Numbered from the stretch's first letter, positions 16,956 through 26,631 are shown. The stretch: 64,000 nucleotides of DNA from JASEGV01 sp947085405 (GCA_947085405.1 CAMTWO010000015.1:1-64000), one strand, 5' to 3'. The notes: generated by a model from the sequence alone, not told the origin. A program made the numbers and translations.

Positions 16956-17189
16956 TTACTCAATGTCCACATCATCAGTATTATAACTCGATTCTAAAAC
17001 CTCAATTGCTTTTTGGGCATCCTCTTTTCTGACTTTTAATTTCACTCCTCCGCTTAGTGGAAAAGGGTAGGCGCCACCCGCATCATCCACATTTATAGTT
17101 GCTTCGATCTCAAATACTTCAAGATAATTTTTTGCCATCTCAGCATCTAAACGGTTATTATATTTTTTTATACAGACTAAATCGGTCAT
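16956..17189 (-). CDS. DUF2007 small protein
   Basis: 77 residues beginning MTDLVCIKKYNNRLDAEMAKNYL, the pattern of DUF2007 (putative signal-transducing proteins, GlnB-like ferredoxin fold): a strand, a helix starting with EAxxAKxxL, a strand, then VKLKVRKEDAQKAIEVL. No catalytic residue is evident. Lies between the pseudouridine synthase and a DUF6483 gene, all on the minus strand. A paralogue is at 25055-25300. Role unknown. Confidence 0.7.
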   Translation of the reverse strand: MTDLVCIKKYNNRLDAEMAKNYLEVFEIEATINVDDAGGAYPFPLSGGVKLKVRKEDAQKAIEVLESSYNTDDVDIE

Positions 17190-17223
17190 AATATTTCTAA
17201 TACTGGTTTTCCATCATTTACTT

Positions 17224-17682
17224 TTAAGTTTTGCCAATAAACCAATCCCGCTTTTCCTCAATATTATCGGGCAAATCATATCCTTCGATTTTTTGCAGCA
17301 CATCCTTTGCTTTGTTTTTAATGTCGTCCGTCGTTTCTACCATAAGAATTTCAACATATAAACTGAATGATTTAAGATAAGCTCTCCAACTCTCGTCTTC
17401 TTTGCCAAGCAGTTCTAAAATTTCAGCTTCTTCTTTAAGCAACGAAGCTGTTACAATAGTTTTGCCAACGTTTAATTCACCCCCGATTTTCAACAACGAA
17501 ATAATATCAGCATCGCTTAACTGATCTATCATTTTCCAATTAAAGCCGAGAAATTTTTCGCCCGATTTCTGAATTTCTAAAATGGCATCGTCGTATTGCT
17601 TCAATTCCTTGTTGAATAAAATTTTAGCAAGAACTTTATTCAGTTGTTCTATCATTCGCATTATGTAATCGCGGTGTATCAT
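17224..17682 (-). CDS. DUF6483-like protein
   Basis: 152 residues, mostly helical, starting MIHRDYIMRMIEQLNKVLAKIL, the typical opening of DUF6483 proteins found beside diverse genes in Firmicutes and FCB bacteria. No membrane segment or catalytic motif. Its start codon region abuts the stop of the large methylase gene (17683), so the two are probably cotranscribed, the methylase first. Inference: this could be an accessory of the restriction enzyme, or simply a downstream passenger. Confidence 0.6.
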   Translation of the reverse strand: MIHRDYIMRMIEQLNKVLAKILFNKELKQYDDAILEIQKSGEKFLGFNWKMIDQLSDADIISLLKIGGELNVGKTIVTASLLKEEAEILELLGKEDESWRAYLKSFSLYVEILMVETTDDIKNKAKDVLQKIEGYDLPDNIEEKRDWFIGKT

Positions 17683-20600
17683 CTATCGTATGACGCTATT
17701 TTCCACTTTGTTATAAATTTTATCGATCTGTTTTTGAAGTTCGATCGTTTTAGCAATTGCCATTACAATTTTTCCGTAAAACTTTGGATCATCCATAGTT
17801 CTGCCTTTCCGGTCTTTTAAAAACTTACCTAAAACTTGATAACCACCTATCTGATAATTCCAGAGATCAGCATTAATGCCGCCGATATAATTTTCAGCGT
17901 TGATATAAATTCTGTTTTCATCTTCGTTGTATTTCACAAAATCAATTCTATTGCTGCCTTTGCCTCGATAACCGATGGTTGCCTTATCTAAAATTTTACT
18001 TTTCAATAAATGAAGTGCGGCAAGTTTCTCGCCAAGTTGGGCAATCTGTTTGAATAATTTATAATTTTTTGTAAACGGAACGCGGGGAAAATCGATTTTC
18101 AAAAACTCGGCGTATTTCTCTCTGTATTTATTGCTGTATAATATTCCGTAAACATAATAGAATAAGTCTTCCGGCTTGGGTTCTTTGCGGTATGCTTTTT
18201 TCAACTTTGCAAATATTTCTTCTGAAATGTTTGGCTGTTTGTGTGGTTTGTATTGAGCTTCCGGTTCAAAAATCATGAACTGCATAAATGCTTTTTTCTT
18301 CGGTTCTATTAATTTGGGATAAAGATAAAGCGGAGCTTGTTGGATAATTCCTTTGCTGCTAAAAAAAGTTCTGTTATCAACCATATGTTCTGAAACTAGA
18401 AAATGCGTGTACGGCATATTACCAGAGAACTGACGCATGAAACATAATGAAATGTTTTCTTTCAACATCTGATCCATATATTCAGGTCTTCCCCAATCAA
18501 CCATTTTAGGAGTATAATAAATATCTCTAACATCGAAAGGTCTGTATAGAATCTTTTGCCAGTACGTATCCCAATCATTATCCTTCGACAAATCAATTCT
18601 TGCCTGTTTTAGCTTCCAACCTCTTGTGTCTTTCAGCTTGAAGGTTTTTTCAATTATCTCATCGCTTACGGAAAGATTTCGGAATTGTCTAATTCTATTC
18701 TCAACTTCCTTTTTTTCAAAACCGATAACAAAAGAATCCCGTGCGGTAACAATACCGGTAACGTTTACCGGAAAAATTTCATTAATCTTATCCCATTCAA
18801 GGTAACCTTCAATCTTATCCGTATCGCGCGGAATGAAGAAATACCAAGGAGAACCGGGTTTTAATCTGTTATAAAGTTTTGCCTTCAGCGTATGTTTACT
18901 TAGCCATTTATATTTTTCTTCCCTTAAACCATAAAGCTCTGAATGAAAAACTTTTGCCGGAGTTTTTAACGGAATAATTCCGCGAACAATTTCGGGTGCG
19001 CGTGTTGATATTGCCTCTTCCACTATTAACTTCTTCTTAATGAACAATGCAATAGCAACACCCTGGCGTATATCAAAAACGTTTTCATCTTTGCCCCCTT
19101 CTGGTGTGGTTTCCTTTTTTAAGCTGTTGCCGTGAAGGTCGAGAATATAAATCTCATCGAAAGTATTCATCAGGCTTTGACGCATTCCGCGGAATGTCGG
19201 GTTATCGAGATAGCTGTGATTTGTAATCATCCCGACTATTCCAAACCCGGCTTTATGGATTTTCCACTGAGCAAAGCGTAGAAACTTCACATAATCGTCT
19301 TGCAGCCAAAGTTTTTTTTCGCCAAGAGGTTCATCATCCACTTTATAATAACTCTGCGCACCGTCAAGGTCTTCCTTTAGTAATTTTTCAGTCCAGTCGT
19401 TTATGTTAGAAGAAATTCCGCTGTAGGGTGGGTTTCCCACAATTACCAGCACTGGTTGCTTATTTTTCACTTCGGCGGCAAGATGGCTTTCTTCACTCAA
19501 AGAACTTAGACCGGGTATGCTAATCTGTTCAAGGTCTTCAGTCTCAAGAGTATTTGTGAGGTAGAGTTTAAATCGTTCATCATCTTTTAACGGATAGCCG
19601 AGCTCTTCAAATAAAAAGCCCATCTTTAAATGTCCGATTGCATAAGGCGCCATCATCAATTCAAACGCATAAAAGTTTTGCAGGATTTGTCCCCTTAATA
19701 ATTGAATATCCACACCGCCTTCGCCATACCTTGAACTATATTCTTCAACCGCAATTTTAATTGCCTCAGCCGGAAAAGTTAATGTCCCCCCCGAAGGATC
19801 CAGTAGCGTAACATTCTCGTTTGCCAAACCATCGTAAAGTTCAAAATGGGTTTTAAGTATTTGATTAATTGAGCGTACTATGTAACCCACTACCGGTTCC
19901 GGTGTATAATAAACTCCCCGTTTCTCTCTGATTGAAGGATCGTACGCCGTAAGAAAGGTTTCGTAAAAATGAATAATTGGGTCTTTCCCTTTTCCTTCGG
20001 TGTAATAATCGTGCAGTATTTTTTTTACGTCTGTTACTTTCAATACTTCGGTTATATCTTCTATTATTATCTGCAAAGATTTTGGGGGTTCGCCCAAAGA
20101 GATAAAACGAAAAACATCTTTCAATATTCCGATTGTATTTGGAATAAATTTGAAAGCCAGCTCACGATTGAAGTCGCTGTTTGCCCGCGTACGGGCTGCA
20201 AAAAGTCCGTAGGTAAGTGTTTGCGAATACAGGTCGGCGAATTGTTCTTTCGTTAGAGTGCCGATTAAATACTTTTTAAAAGCATCATAAAAACCGAGTA
20301 TCGCTTTTCTGCCGGTTTTTTCTTCTTCTTCTAACTCGATACTAACTACTTCATCTTTTAGAAAACGAGTTCTTTTTGCTAACTCGACTGCTAATGTTTT
20401 AGCGTTGTTAATTTTCGGTAAAGAAAAAGAAAAGAAAAGATTCAGTAAATCGTTCAACTCTTTTTCATTCTCGGCTGGGGGTGCTGTTTGAAGTTTCCGA
20501 GCTATTTTAGACCTGCCGATGGAGGTTTTTGCTATTAGTTCACCATCGCGGTAGAGCCGGAACTCATAAAAATTTGTGAGAATAATATTTGGAAAAGTGT

Positions 20601-20886
20601 TCAGATAACGTTGAAGCTGTCCTGTGTCCTCGATGTAGTCAAGGTTTTCGACGGATGGTTCTTTTGCTTCGATGTAGCCGGTGATATGATTTTTCCCGTC
20701 CCAAACTCTGAAATCGGGATTTCCTGCATCTGTCTTTTTTGGAAGGATGGTAATATCAACGTTCTTGATTTTATTAGCAACAGCAAAATCTAAAAGAAGT
20801 TTTTCAAGATGCTTATAGAAACTTTCTTCACGTGCATCACCTTTGTTAATAGTGTGTTGCAGATTTTCTAAATAAATTTTTAACAA
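17683..20886 (-). CDS. Large single-polypeptide restriction-methylation enzyme (type IIG / ISP-like)
   Basis: 1067 residues. The N-terminus holds a PD-(D/E)xK-like nuclease core: P57-D58 in GNPDFRVWDG and E73-A-K75 in GYIEAKEP. Residues 326-333 (YYTPEPVV) precede an N6-adenine methyltransferase domain with motif I DPSGGTLTF (363-371) and motif IV NPPY (485-488). The C-terminal 400 residues look like a target recognition region (YDFAQ-type blocks such as IDFVKYNEDENRIY). No helicase motifs are seen, so it differs from type ISP enzymes with an SF2 motor and resembles type IIG R-M-S fusions. Motif I has SGGTL instead of the usual AxGxG, as in a known subgroup. Inference: cuts and methylates DNA with one polypeptide, defence against phage. 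Confidence 0.75.
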   Translation of the reverse strand: MLKIYLENLQHTINKGDAREESFYKHLEKLLLDFAVANKIKNVDITILPKKTDAGNPDFRVWDGKNHITGYIEAKEPSVENLDYIEDTGQLQRYLNTFPNIILTNFYEFRLYRDGELIAKTSIGRSKIARKLQTAPPAENEKELNDLLNLFFSFSLPKINNAKTLAVELAKRTRFLKDEVVSIELEEEEKTGRKAILGFYDAFKKYLIGTLTKEQFADLYSQTLTYGLFAARTRANSDFNRELAFKFIPNTIGILKDVFRFISLGEPPKSLQIIIEDITEVLKVTDVKKILHDYYTEGKGKDPIIHFYETFLTAYDPSIREKRGVYYTPEPVVGYIVRSINQILKTHFELYDGLANENVTLLDPSGGTLTFPAEAIKIAVEEYSSRYGEGGVDIQLLRGQILQNFYAFELMMAPYAIGHLKMGFLFEELGYPLKDDERFKLYLTNTLETEDLEQISIPGLSSLSEESHLAAEVKNKQPVLVIVGNPPYSGISSNINDWTEKLLKEDLDGAQSYYKVDDEPLGEKKLWLQDDYVKFLRFAQWKIHKAGFGIVGMITNHSYLDNPTFRGMRQSLMNTFDEIYILDLHGNSLKKETTPEGGKDENVFDIRQGVAIALFIKKKLIVEEAISTRAPEIVRGIIPLKTPAKVFHSELYGLREEKYKWLSKHTLKAKLYNRLKPGSPWYFFIPRDTDKIEGYLEWDKINEIFPVNVTGIVTARDSFVIGFEKKEVENRIRQFRNLSVSDEIIEKTFKLKDTRGWKLKQARIDLSKDNDWDTYWQKILYRPFDVRDIYYTPKMVDWGRPEYMDQMLKENISLCFMRQFSGNMPYTHFLVSEHMVDNRTFFSSKGIIQQAPLYLYPKLIEPKKKAFMQFMIFEPEAQYKPHKQPNISEEIFAKLKKAYRKEPKPEDLFYYVYGILYSNKYREKYAEFLKIDFPRVPFTKNYKLFKQIAQLGEKLAALHLLKSKILDKATIGYRGKGSNRIDFVKYNEDENRIYINAENYIGGINADLWNYQIGGYQVLGKFLKDRKGRTMDDPKFYGKIVMAIAKTIELQKQIDKIYNKVENSVIR

Positions 20887-20955
20887 AGATAGACCTTTAA
20901 ATGATTTTTTGAATTACCCGATAATAAACTAACAAAAAAAAAGATTTACTTCCAA

Positions 20956-23736
20956 TCACCACTCAACAGTTCTCGAAGTTCCCCAACCCGGTCCTAAAAA
21001 TAGGCTGTTCAGAAATAATCTTTCTGTGCTATGGAAATATCCTCTAAAATTCGGCTCTCCGGCAAACAAAATTATCTGCCCGCTGCCCATCGATTCGCGT
21101 GTAATGTATGCTGTTTTTTGCCAGCGTTCTTTCGCTTCGGGCCACAGCAGTCCCGATATCCTAAGGTTTTTATTATCTGAAAACCGAGCGGGGGTTTGTA
21201 CCGGACTTCTCGATAAAAAGGCATTAGATGTGAACATAATTGCCGAAGTCTTCTTTCCTAATCCGAATGTAAGCCAATGTTCTTCATCCAAATCAACCGA
21301 CATTATTGCGCCGCGGGGCATAAACAAACGCAAAAACTCATCCTGTCGTTCGAGGTTTTTTATATCGGGAACTTTTTTATCTTCCTGCTTCTTTTCGATT
21401 TCTGTATCACCCCAAATTTTTAAACTGTCGAGTTTAATATTTTCGTATTTTATTTCTGCTGCATTGGCTTCATCGTACAAACTAAGTTCATTCAAAGCTT
21501 GGTGTTGTAGTCGAACTTTGCTCATTCCCGAAGAAGTATCCGCGAGGAATGCTGCGGCGTTCCCGATTCCGATTAAAGTGCCGCCGTTCTCAATCCATTT
21601 TTTAATTTTACTTATTCCGTCTTTACCAAGTATTTGATTATAAGTTTGCGGACTGTTTGATGAAGGAAAAATCAGCACATTATATTTTCTCAAATCATAA
21701 TTAGCGAGACCTTCGGCTGTAATGATACTTATGCGCTGCTTTAATCTGTAATCCAAAAGATGCCACAGTGTTGAAAAGCTTCCTGTGCTAATTTGCCCGC
21801 CCGTAACTAAAGCGGTTCGCGGATATTCTAATAACACAAAATCGTTACCTCCTAAATCGGACCCTTTCGTGCTGAGTGCTGTATTCACACCGTAAATAGT
21901 GATGCCGGTTGTCTTTGCAATATTTTGAATTTCATCTGTAAGCGAAGCCGGATTTTCAATCAGCCGCAATAAAATAGTGCCTCTTGAAAACGATTTACCT
22001 TCAATCTCAAAAGTTTCTTTCGCTGAACGGACTTTATATCCCTTTTCCAGTAAACTTGCCAACGCATCAACTGCCGAATCGTCGTAATACTCAAATATAT
22101 ATCCATAAGTCGGTTTGGGATTTATGACTGCTCCCGTTTTTGTTGGTAAACTTTTAATTTGAGTTAACGAACCGGTTATCTTTTTATCAGTCCAATAACT
22201 TTCAACTCCATAAGCAATCGGCAGCGACCAAGCCATAACATCATACATCTCCGATTGTTTGTTTTTCTCCAATTTTTTTCTTTCTCTTTCGAGAGTTTCG
22301 GTATCCATCCGAGGGTCGAATTCCAAAATCGTTTTTGCAAGTCGCCCCATCGGTTGGTCAAGATTTATTATGTATGTTCCTTTAGGCAATATCTTTTTTA
22401 CAGGTTTCGTATTCCAATATCCAAACAAATTCCCAACTTCAATATCTTTGTCAGCAACATTAACTTCAATGTTTTGCATCATCAGTTTTTCGATTAGGTT
22501 ATTTAAACGAGTCCTGTTTTTATCGGGGATGAAAACGTAACTGTATGGTTCTCCCTTTTTAATGTTAAGATCTTTTTTTCGAGATTCATAAAATTCACTG
22601 AGTAAATTCTTTCGGTTAGACGCGGCAGTTGCGAGGTTTGCAAACGAGCTTACAAATTGTTGGTGGACAGCTTTGTGAAATGTTAGAATTGTACCGTCGG
22701 GGCGTTTAACTATCGATCCGTCTGTTTGTGCCTGCTCGTACAAAATTCCGATTGCACCGATGTAAAGCGACCAACCGCTGCCGTAACCGGGATACCATTC
22801 ATCATTCCATTCGCGTGTGTAATAATTCCAACCATATTTATCAAAAGCTTTAGCTTGATCTTTCGCGAAGGTGTTACGCCACTTGAAATTGAATTCATTC
22901 ATATTCGGATTGAACGGAGGACCTGCGGGCGAGAAGAGATATGTGTCGTATGAACCCATCTCATGCGCATCGACGAGAAGCTGCGGATTCCATTTCAGAA
23001 TTGTTTGCACACGTGCGCGGCTTTCGGGATGCACAAGCAAAAACCAATCGCGGTTCATGTCGAACAAATAATGGTTGCCCCGTCCCCAGGGCCAAACTCC
23101 TGTATGCTGAATTGCCTGTGCATCCGAATTTATAACTTCGCCCTGCCATTGCTGCATTTGTGCTAAATAACGTTCACGTCCATCCGGGTTTTCCATCGGG
23201 TCAATTAAAATTACCAATTCATTTTTTAGTTTGATTGTGGTTTCATCTGTTCCTGCTGCAAGTTGATATGCTAACTGCACTGCGGCATCGGGACTCGAAA
23301 GCTCGTCGCCGTGTATTCCGTAAGCCATCCAGGCAATTGCGGGTGTCGTTTCGATGAGCGTCTGAACTTCTTTATCGGATGAAATTTTTCTCGGGTCTGC
23401 GAGTTTCGAAATTGAATTTTGGATTTCAGTTAATTTCTTAAAATTATTTTCTGAAGTTATGATGAGATGGTAAAGCGAGCGACCCTCATAAGTTTTACCA
23501 AATTCTATAAGTTGAACCTCGTTCGATTTTCCATCGAGTATTTTTAAGTAATTAACAATTGCGTCGTATCGGGTTGGTTTACTTCCAATTGGAAACCCTA
23601 AAAAAGATTCAGGTGTGGGAATATTAGTATTGTAAGTTCCGTTCGGATAGAAGGGTAAGTTTCGTTCCTGAGCGAATGAGGATGTGTTCGTTAGAATCAA
23701 AAGAACAGATAATAAAAGAAGTAAATGTTTCAACAT
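20956..23736 (-). CDS. Secreted M14-family zinc metallopeptidase
   Basis: 926 residues with a signal peptide (LLLLLSVLLILTNTSSFAQ, cleavage after about residue 23). The first 400 residues form a carboxypeptidase-A-like domain: H142-x2-E145 in AYGIHGDELSSPDAA as first zinc ligands, NPDGRERY, MNRDWFLLVHPES, and LLVDAHEMGSYDTY with the third histidine region. The remaining half includes a GATase-like/ThuA-like segment (LIFPSSNSPQTYNQILG...IENGGTLIGIG) common to large Bacteroidota M14 proteins. Probably periplasmic or surface digestion of peptides. Monocistronic. Relatives carry the same C-terminal extension, so no fusion is suspected. Confidence 0.9.
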   Translation of the reverse strand: MLKHLLLLLSVLLILTNTSSFAQERNLPFYPNGTYNTNIPTPESFLGFPIGSKPTRYDAIVNYLKILDGKSNEVQLIEFGKTYEGRSLYHLIITSENNFKKLTEIQNSISKLADPRKISSDKEVQTLIETTPAIAWMAYGIHGDELSSPDAAVQLAYQLAAGTDETTIKLKNELVILIDPMENPDGRERYLAQMQQWQGEVINSDAQAIQHTGVWPWGRGNHYLFDMNRDWFLLVHPESRARVQTILKWNPQLLVDAHEMGSYDTYLFSPAGPPFNPNMNEFNFKWRNTFAKDQAKAFDKYGWNYYTREWNDEWYPGYGSGWSLYIGAIGILYEQAQTDGSIVKRPDGTILTFHKAVHQQFVSSFANLATAASNRKNLLSEFYESRKKDLNIKKGEPYSYVFIPDKNRTRLNNLIEKLMMQNIEVNVADKDIEVGNLFGYWNTKPVKKILPKGTYIINLDQPMGRLAKTILEFDPRMDTETLERERKKLEKNKQSEMYDVMAWSLPIAYGVESYWTDKKITGSLTQIKSLPTKTGAVINPKPTYGYIFEYYDDSAVDALASLLEKGYKVRSAKETFEIEGKSFSRGTILLRLIENPASLTDEIQNIAKTTGITIYGVNTALSTKGSDLGGNDFVLLEYPRTALVTGGQISTGSFSTLWHLLDYRLKQRISIITAEGLANYDLRKYNVLIFPSSNSPQTYNQILGKDGISKIKKWIENGGTLIGIGNAAAFLADTSSGMSKVRLQHQALNELSLYDEANAAEIKYENIKLDSLKIWGDTEIEKKQEDKKVPDIKNLERQDEFLRLFMPRGAIMSVDLDEEHWLTFGLGKKTSAIMFTSNAFLSRSPVQTPARFSDNKNLRISGLLWPEAKERWQKTAYITRESMGSGQIILFAGEPNFRGYFHSTERLFLNSLFLGPGWGTSRTVEW

Positions 23737-23870
23737 AGACCAAACCTTTATTTATTGATGATAGAATGTAAGCAAGTAATTGATAAAATAATAAGAAAAG
23801 AAAGGGTGAATTACAATTAGTGTTTATTAGTGTCAATTCGTGTTATTCGTGGCTAATATTTCTGTCGAAT

Positions 23871-24268
23871 CTATTTCGGTAATTTGCCGAACCCTCCCCA
23901 CACCCAGCGGTGGGCGCTGTGGAAAAATGACGCCGGTTCAGCGAACATGAGAATACATTCGCTGTGGACTACATTCATTCCGTTTTCATTGCAGAAGCGT
24001 ATCGCCTCTTCCGACTCAGCGCCTTGTTGTAACCAGATGTTTTTGATTCCTAGACTTGAAGCTTCTCGCACAACTTTTTCAGTCTCCACCGGTTTGGTAA
24101 TCACCAGCACACCGTCAACTTTTTCGGGTTAACGGGAAAAACCTGAAAACCTTTTGATTTCAGTTCTTTATAAACAATATTTGAAAACTTTTTCCCTGTG
24201 TGTGAAACACCAACAACAGCCAATTTCTTTTGAGAGAGGAATTCCTCAACTGTATTTTTTGAGGTCAT
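23871..24268 (-). pseudogene. CoA-binding protein (YccU-like), frameshifted by internal deletion
   Basis: The ATG at 24268 opens MTSKNTVEEFLSQKKLAVVGVSHTGKKF... up to GFQVFPVNP, a Rossmann CoA-binding start. Near 24130 the frame ends; the next frame continues at VDGVLVITKPVETEKVV... down to the stop at 23871 with NIWLQQGAESEEA and a normal C-terminus. Complete YccU-like proteins have about 17 residues (roughly EIEGxxCYxSL-x-LPEP) between these parts. So a deletion of about 50 bases, not a multiple of three, has joined the halves out of frame. Probably inactive. A sequencing or assembly error could produce the shift but not easily the missing residues. Confidence 0.75.
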
Positions 24269-24306
24269 AAAAATTTTATATACTGAATTTATTTAGGGAG
24301 GAACCT

Positions 24307-24678
24307 TCAAATTAATCTTAATTGTTCGTTTGTTGTTTCTTGCTCAATAATTTTTTGGAGGTCTTGCGATAGATTTATTAAGTCAACACTAACGATTTGC
24401 CAGAGGATATTCAAGTTAACATCTTCGTAACCGTGGATAAGACGATTTCGGGTTCCGATTATTTCTTTCCAAGGAATATTTGGAAAACGTTCTTTGAACT
24501 CGGCAGTAACTTTATTAGCTGCCTCACCGATAATTTCTATTAAACGCACTAAAGCAAGAACAAGAAGTTCATCTGTTTCGTGATCAATTTTATTTTTCCC
24601 TTTGGTGAAGTGTAGTGCTTTGAGTGCAGCATCCAGCATGTGTCGGATTCTAATTAAATCGCTCTTAGTGCTTGGCAT
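24307..24678 (-). CDS. hepT: HepT-type HEPN ribonuclease toxin
   Basis: 123 residues from the ATG at 24678 (MPSTKSDLIRIRHML); an upstream ATG exists but would lie deep in the antitoxin gene. All-helical DUF86/HEPN protein with the active motif R-x4-H-x-Y as RNRLIHGY. Established: HepT toxins cleave or target RNA and are neutralised by the partner MntA through polyadenylylation of the Tyr in this motif. The gene overlaps the 3' end of mntA by 14 bases, the usual order antitoxin-toxin. The motif is intact, so the pair may be functional. Confidence 0.88.
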   Translation of the reverse strand: MPSTKSDLIRIRHMLDAALKALHFTKGKNKIDHETDELLVLALVRLIEIIGEAANKVTAEFKERFPNIPWKEIIGTRNRLIHGYEDVNLNILWQIVSVDLINLSQDLQKIIEQETTNEQLRLI

Positions 24679-24970
24679 AAATGATTTGTGCTTCTTTAAC
24701 GACTGCGTCACGGAAATATTTGCTTAAACTTTCCTTTGTGTGCAAATCGACTTTACGATGAAGCATTTCTGAAAGCTCTTCCTGTATGCGTACAAAAGAA
24801 AAGCCCGGTGTAAATCCCGGTAGAAATTCAACGAGAATATCGATGTCGCTATCGGCACTCGAATCCTCATGAATTAATGAGCCAAAAATCGAGAGATTTT
24901 TGATATGATATTTTTCACAAAAATTCTTTATTTCTTCACTCGTTAAATCTATAATATTTTTGTTTTCCAT
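24665..24970 (-). CDS. mntA: MntA-type nucleotidyltransferase antitoxin
   Basis: 101 residues of the minimal nucleotidyltransferase fold. The canonical motif GS-x10-D-x-D is complete: GSLIHEDSSADSDID at about 31-45, followed by a third acidic residue in KVDLHTKE. Established: MntA transfers AMP units to its HepT partner to silence it. It is followed by and overlaps hepT. A broken relative of the same family is at 44953-45099. Confidence 0.88.
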   Translation of the reverse strand: MENKNIIDLTSEEIKNFCEKYHIKNLSIFGSLIHEDSSADSDIDILVEFLPGFTPGFSFVRIQEELSEMLHRKVDLHTKESLSKYFRDAVVKEAQIIYAKH

Positions 24971-25054
24971 GGAAGTAATAAAAATTATCTGAAAATCTGT
25001 TTTATTATATCAAATTTTGAAATTAATATCAATTGAGTTGACATTTTGAATCTA

Positions 25055-25300
25055 TCATTCGGTTGATGAAGATGAGTCGATTTTAAAATCATCGCTTTCC
25101 AATATTTCGCTCGCTTTTTTTGAATCATCCTCATTAACAAATAATTTTACCCCTTGGTAGGAATAGTTCCCTGTAATTACGCGGCCTAAATCGTCAGAAG
25201 AGATGATTGAATCAATTTCATAAATTGCGAGATAATTTTTTATCATCTCGGCTTCAAATCGGCTATTACATATTTTGATGCAAGTTAATTTGTTGATCAT
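25055..25300 (-). CDS. DUF2007 small protein, second copy
   Basis: 81 residues, MINKLTCIKICNSRFEAEMIKNYL, then VKLFVNEDDSKKASEIL and an acidic, Ser-rich tail. Clearly paralogous to the protein at 16956-17189 (same strand, same motif order), with a different central loop. Stands alone between the mntA gene and an empty region. Function unknown. Confidence 0.65.
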   Translation of the reverse strand: MINKLTCIKICNSRFEAEMIKNYLAIYEIDSIISSDDLGRVITGNYSYQGVKLFVNEDDSKKASEILESDDFKIDSSSSTE

Positions 25301-25719
25301 AGGACTATTAATTCTGCATAGGTTAAAATTTCAAAATCGGACTATTGAATAATACAAAAATTCGAGAAAAATCACAAAAAAGTTACAATTTTAATGGCTT
25401 TAATTTCAGTCGATGCCGTGTTAAATTATTGCACGCCTGCGTGCCGAAACATGCTCAAATCAGCACTACGGCGTGCAGGCACGAAGGGACACGGAGAACG
25501 TCGAACGTTCTAAAGGATTCACGAAGTTACACTGAGGAATTAATCTTCGTGGCTCTTCGTGCTTCTTTGTGGGGCTTCGTGTAAGTATTTTATCCTCCTG
25601 TCGGCTTGTGTAACCTTATTTTAATTCTTCAATAGATTTCAGATGTTCTTTTTTGTCCATTTCAACTCCAATTTGGTTGTGTGTTCTAACGGCGTCCGCT
25701 TGATTGGCTTGTGAGGCAA
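25301..25719. other. Intergenic stretch with inverted repeats
   Basis: 419 bases. GCACGCCTGCGTGC (25430-25443) and its near-complement GCGTGCAGGCACG (25472-25485) form an imperfect hairpin. After it comes text of the ttcgtggctcttcgtgcttctttgtgg kind at 25546-25575 that is common between genes. At 25590-25720 short words (gtcggcttgtgt, taacggcgtccgc) resemble those at 5640-5700. No gene supported; a 79-residue frame at 25345-25584 is repeat-derived. Confidence 0.4.
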
Positions 25720-26628
25720 TTAATTCATATTGTTTAATAAAAGCAAACGATCATAAACATACTTCAATTCACTCTTATCATAATGATTTAGCAGTTTCAT
25801 CTGGATGAAATCAACATTATAGCTACTATTCAGTTTACGCAGGCATTTATTGTGGTTACTTTTTTTGCAAAATTGACATTGTGGAATTTTATTGTCTTTG
25901 CAAGCATCTTTAAGGGTTTTTAATCTGCTGAATACTGAAGACGAATAATAAAATACTAGCCACTTGCCCTTAGAAATTCTTTTTAAAGTTTTTAGATTAT
26001 ACTGCAGTGAATATTTTTTAGCAAAATAATCAAGATTTCTTTTTATCTTTTTTATTTTGGTCCAATGATGCCCGCTATACAAAAGCCCCGGACTATCGCT
26101 GTAACCTATGACAGAATTATAGTTTTTGATTAATGCATTTTTTAGTGCTTCTAATGAATAATAATAGAGCTCTTTCAATTTATGTTCCAAATCTGATTCA
26201 CAATAATCGAGAACTTCTTTTGAAATAGCTTTATTGCCATTGTTGGTTATTTCTCCTACGAGTATTTTTAAATTAGACCTTGAAATAAAATGACTTTCAA
26301 AAGAATAATACCTTAAGACAAATAAACCTTTCAATTTTGGTATAGAGTTTCTAAATCGTCTTACATCAGCGTCTATAATCCCAAGTATATATTTTTCATT
26401 CCGATCGTTTTCATTGATTTTTAATTGTAAATCTTCAATAGCTCTTATGACCTGAGCACATCCTTCTGAGTAATTGTTAATATTTTCAATAGCATAAACG
26501 TCATATTCTCTATTTATTTGTTCTACTAAATTCTCAAATACTTTTATATCATCACTACCTTCAACAATAATCATTGGTTTATCAACCATAATGGCAGTTG
26601 TAAATAGTTCTTCAATATCATAGTTCAT
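25720..26628 (-). CDS. DUF4435 TOPRIM-like effector (PARIS AriB-like)
   Basis: 302 residues. The N-terminus has a TOPRIM pattern: Glu23 in MIIVEGSDDIKVF and the acidic pair in YILGIIDADVRRF (about 80-92). DUF4435 proteins share this arrangement. A Cys cluster C-x2-C-x7-C (CQFCKKSNHNKC) near 250 may bind zinc. It follows the ATPase gene by 3 bases. Established: in PARIS, AriB (DUF4435) is held by the AriA ATPase and is released as a toxic nuclease when phage anti-restriction proteins such as Ocr are sensed. Inference: this is the effector of a PARIS-like module; the trigger here is unknown. Other ATPase-DUF4435 pairs exist, so the subtype is not certain. Confidence 0.72.
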   Translation of the reverse strand: MNYDIEELFTTAIMVDKPMIIVEGSDDIKVFENLVEQINREYDVYAIENINNYSEGCAQVIRAIEDLQLKINENDRNEKYILGIIDADVRRFRNSIPKLKGLFVLRYYSFESHFISRSNLKILVGEITNNGNKAISKEVLDYCESDLEHKLKELYYYSLEALKNALIKNYNSVIGYSDSPGLLYSGHHWTKIKKIKRNLDYFAKKYSLQYNLKTLKRISKGKWLVFYYSSSVFSRLKTLKDACKDNKIPQCQFCKKSNHNKCLRKLNSSYNVDFIQMKLLNHYDKSELKYVYDRLLLLNNMN

Positions 26629-26631
26629 AAT

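Noticed and set aside
21026..21637. 203-residue plus-strand frame
   Set aside because: Antisense shadow of the M14 peptidase, whose motifs are clear on the minus strand.
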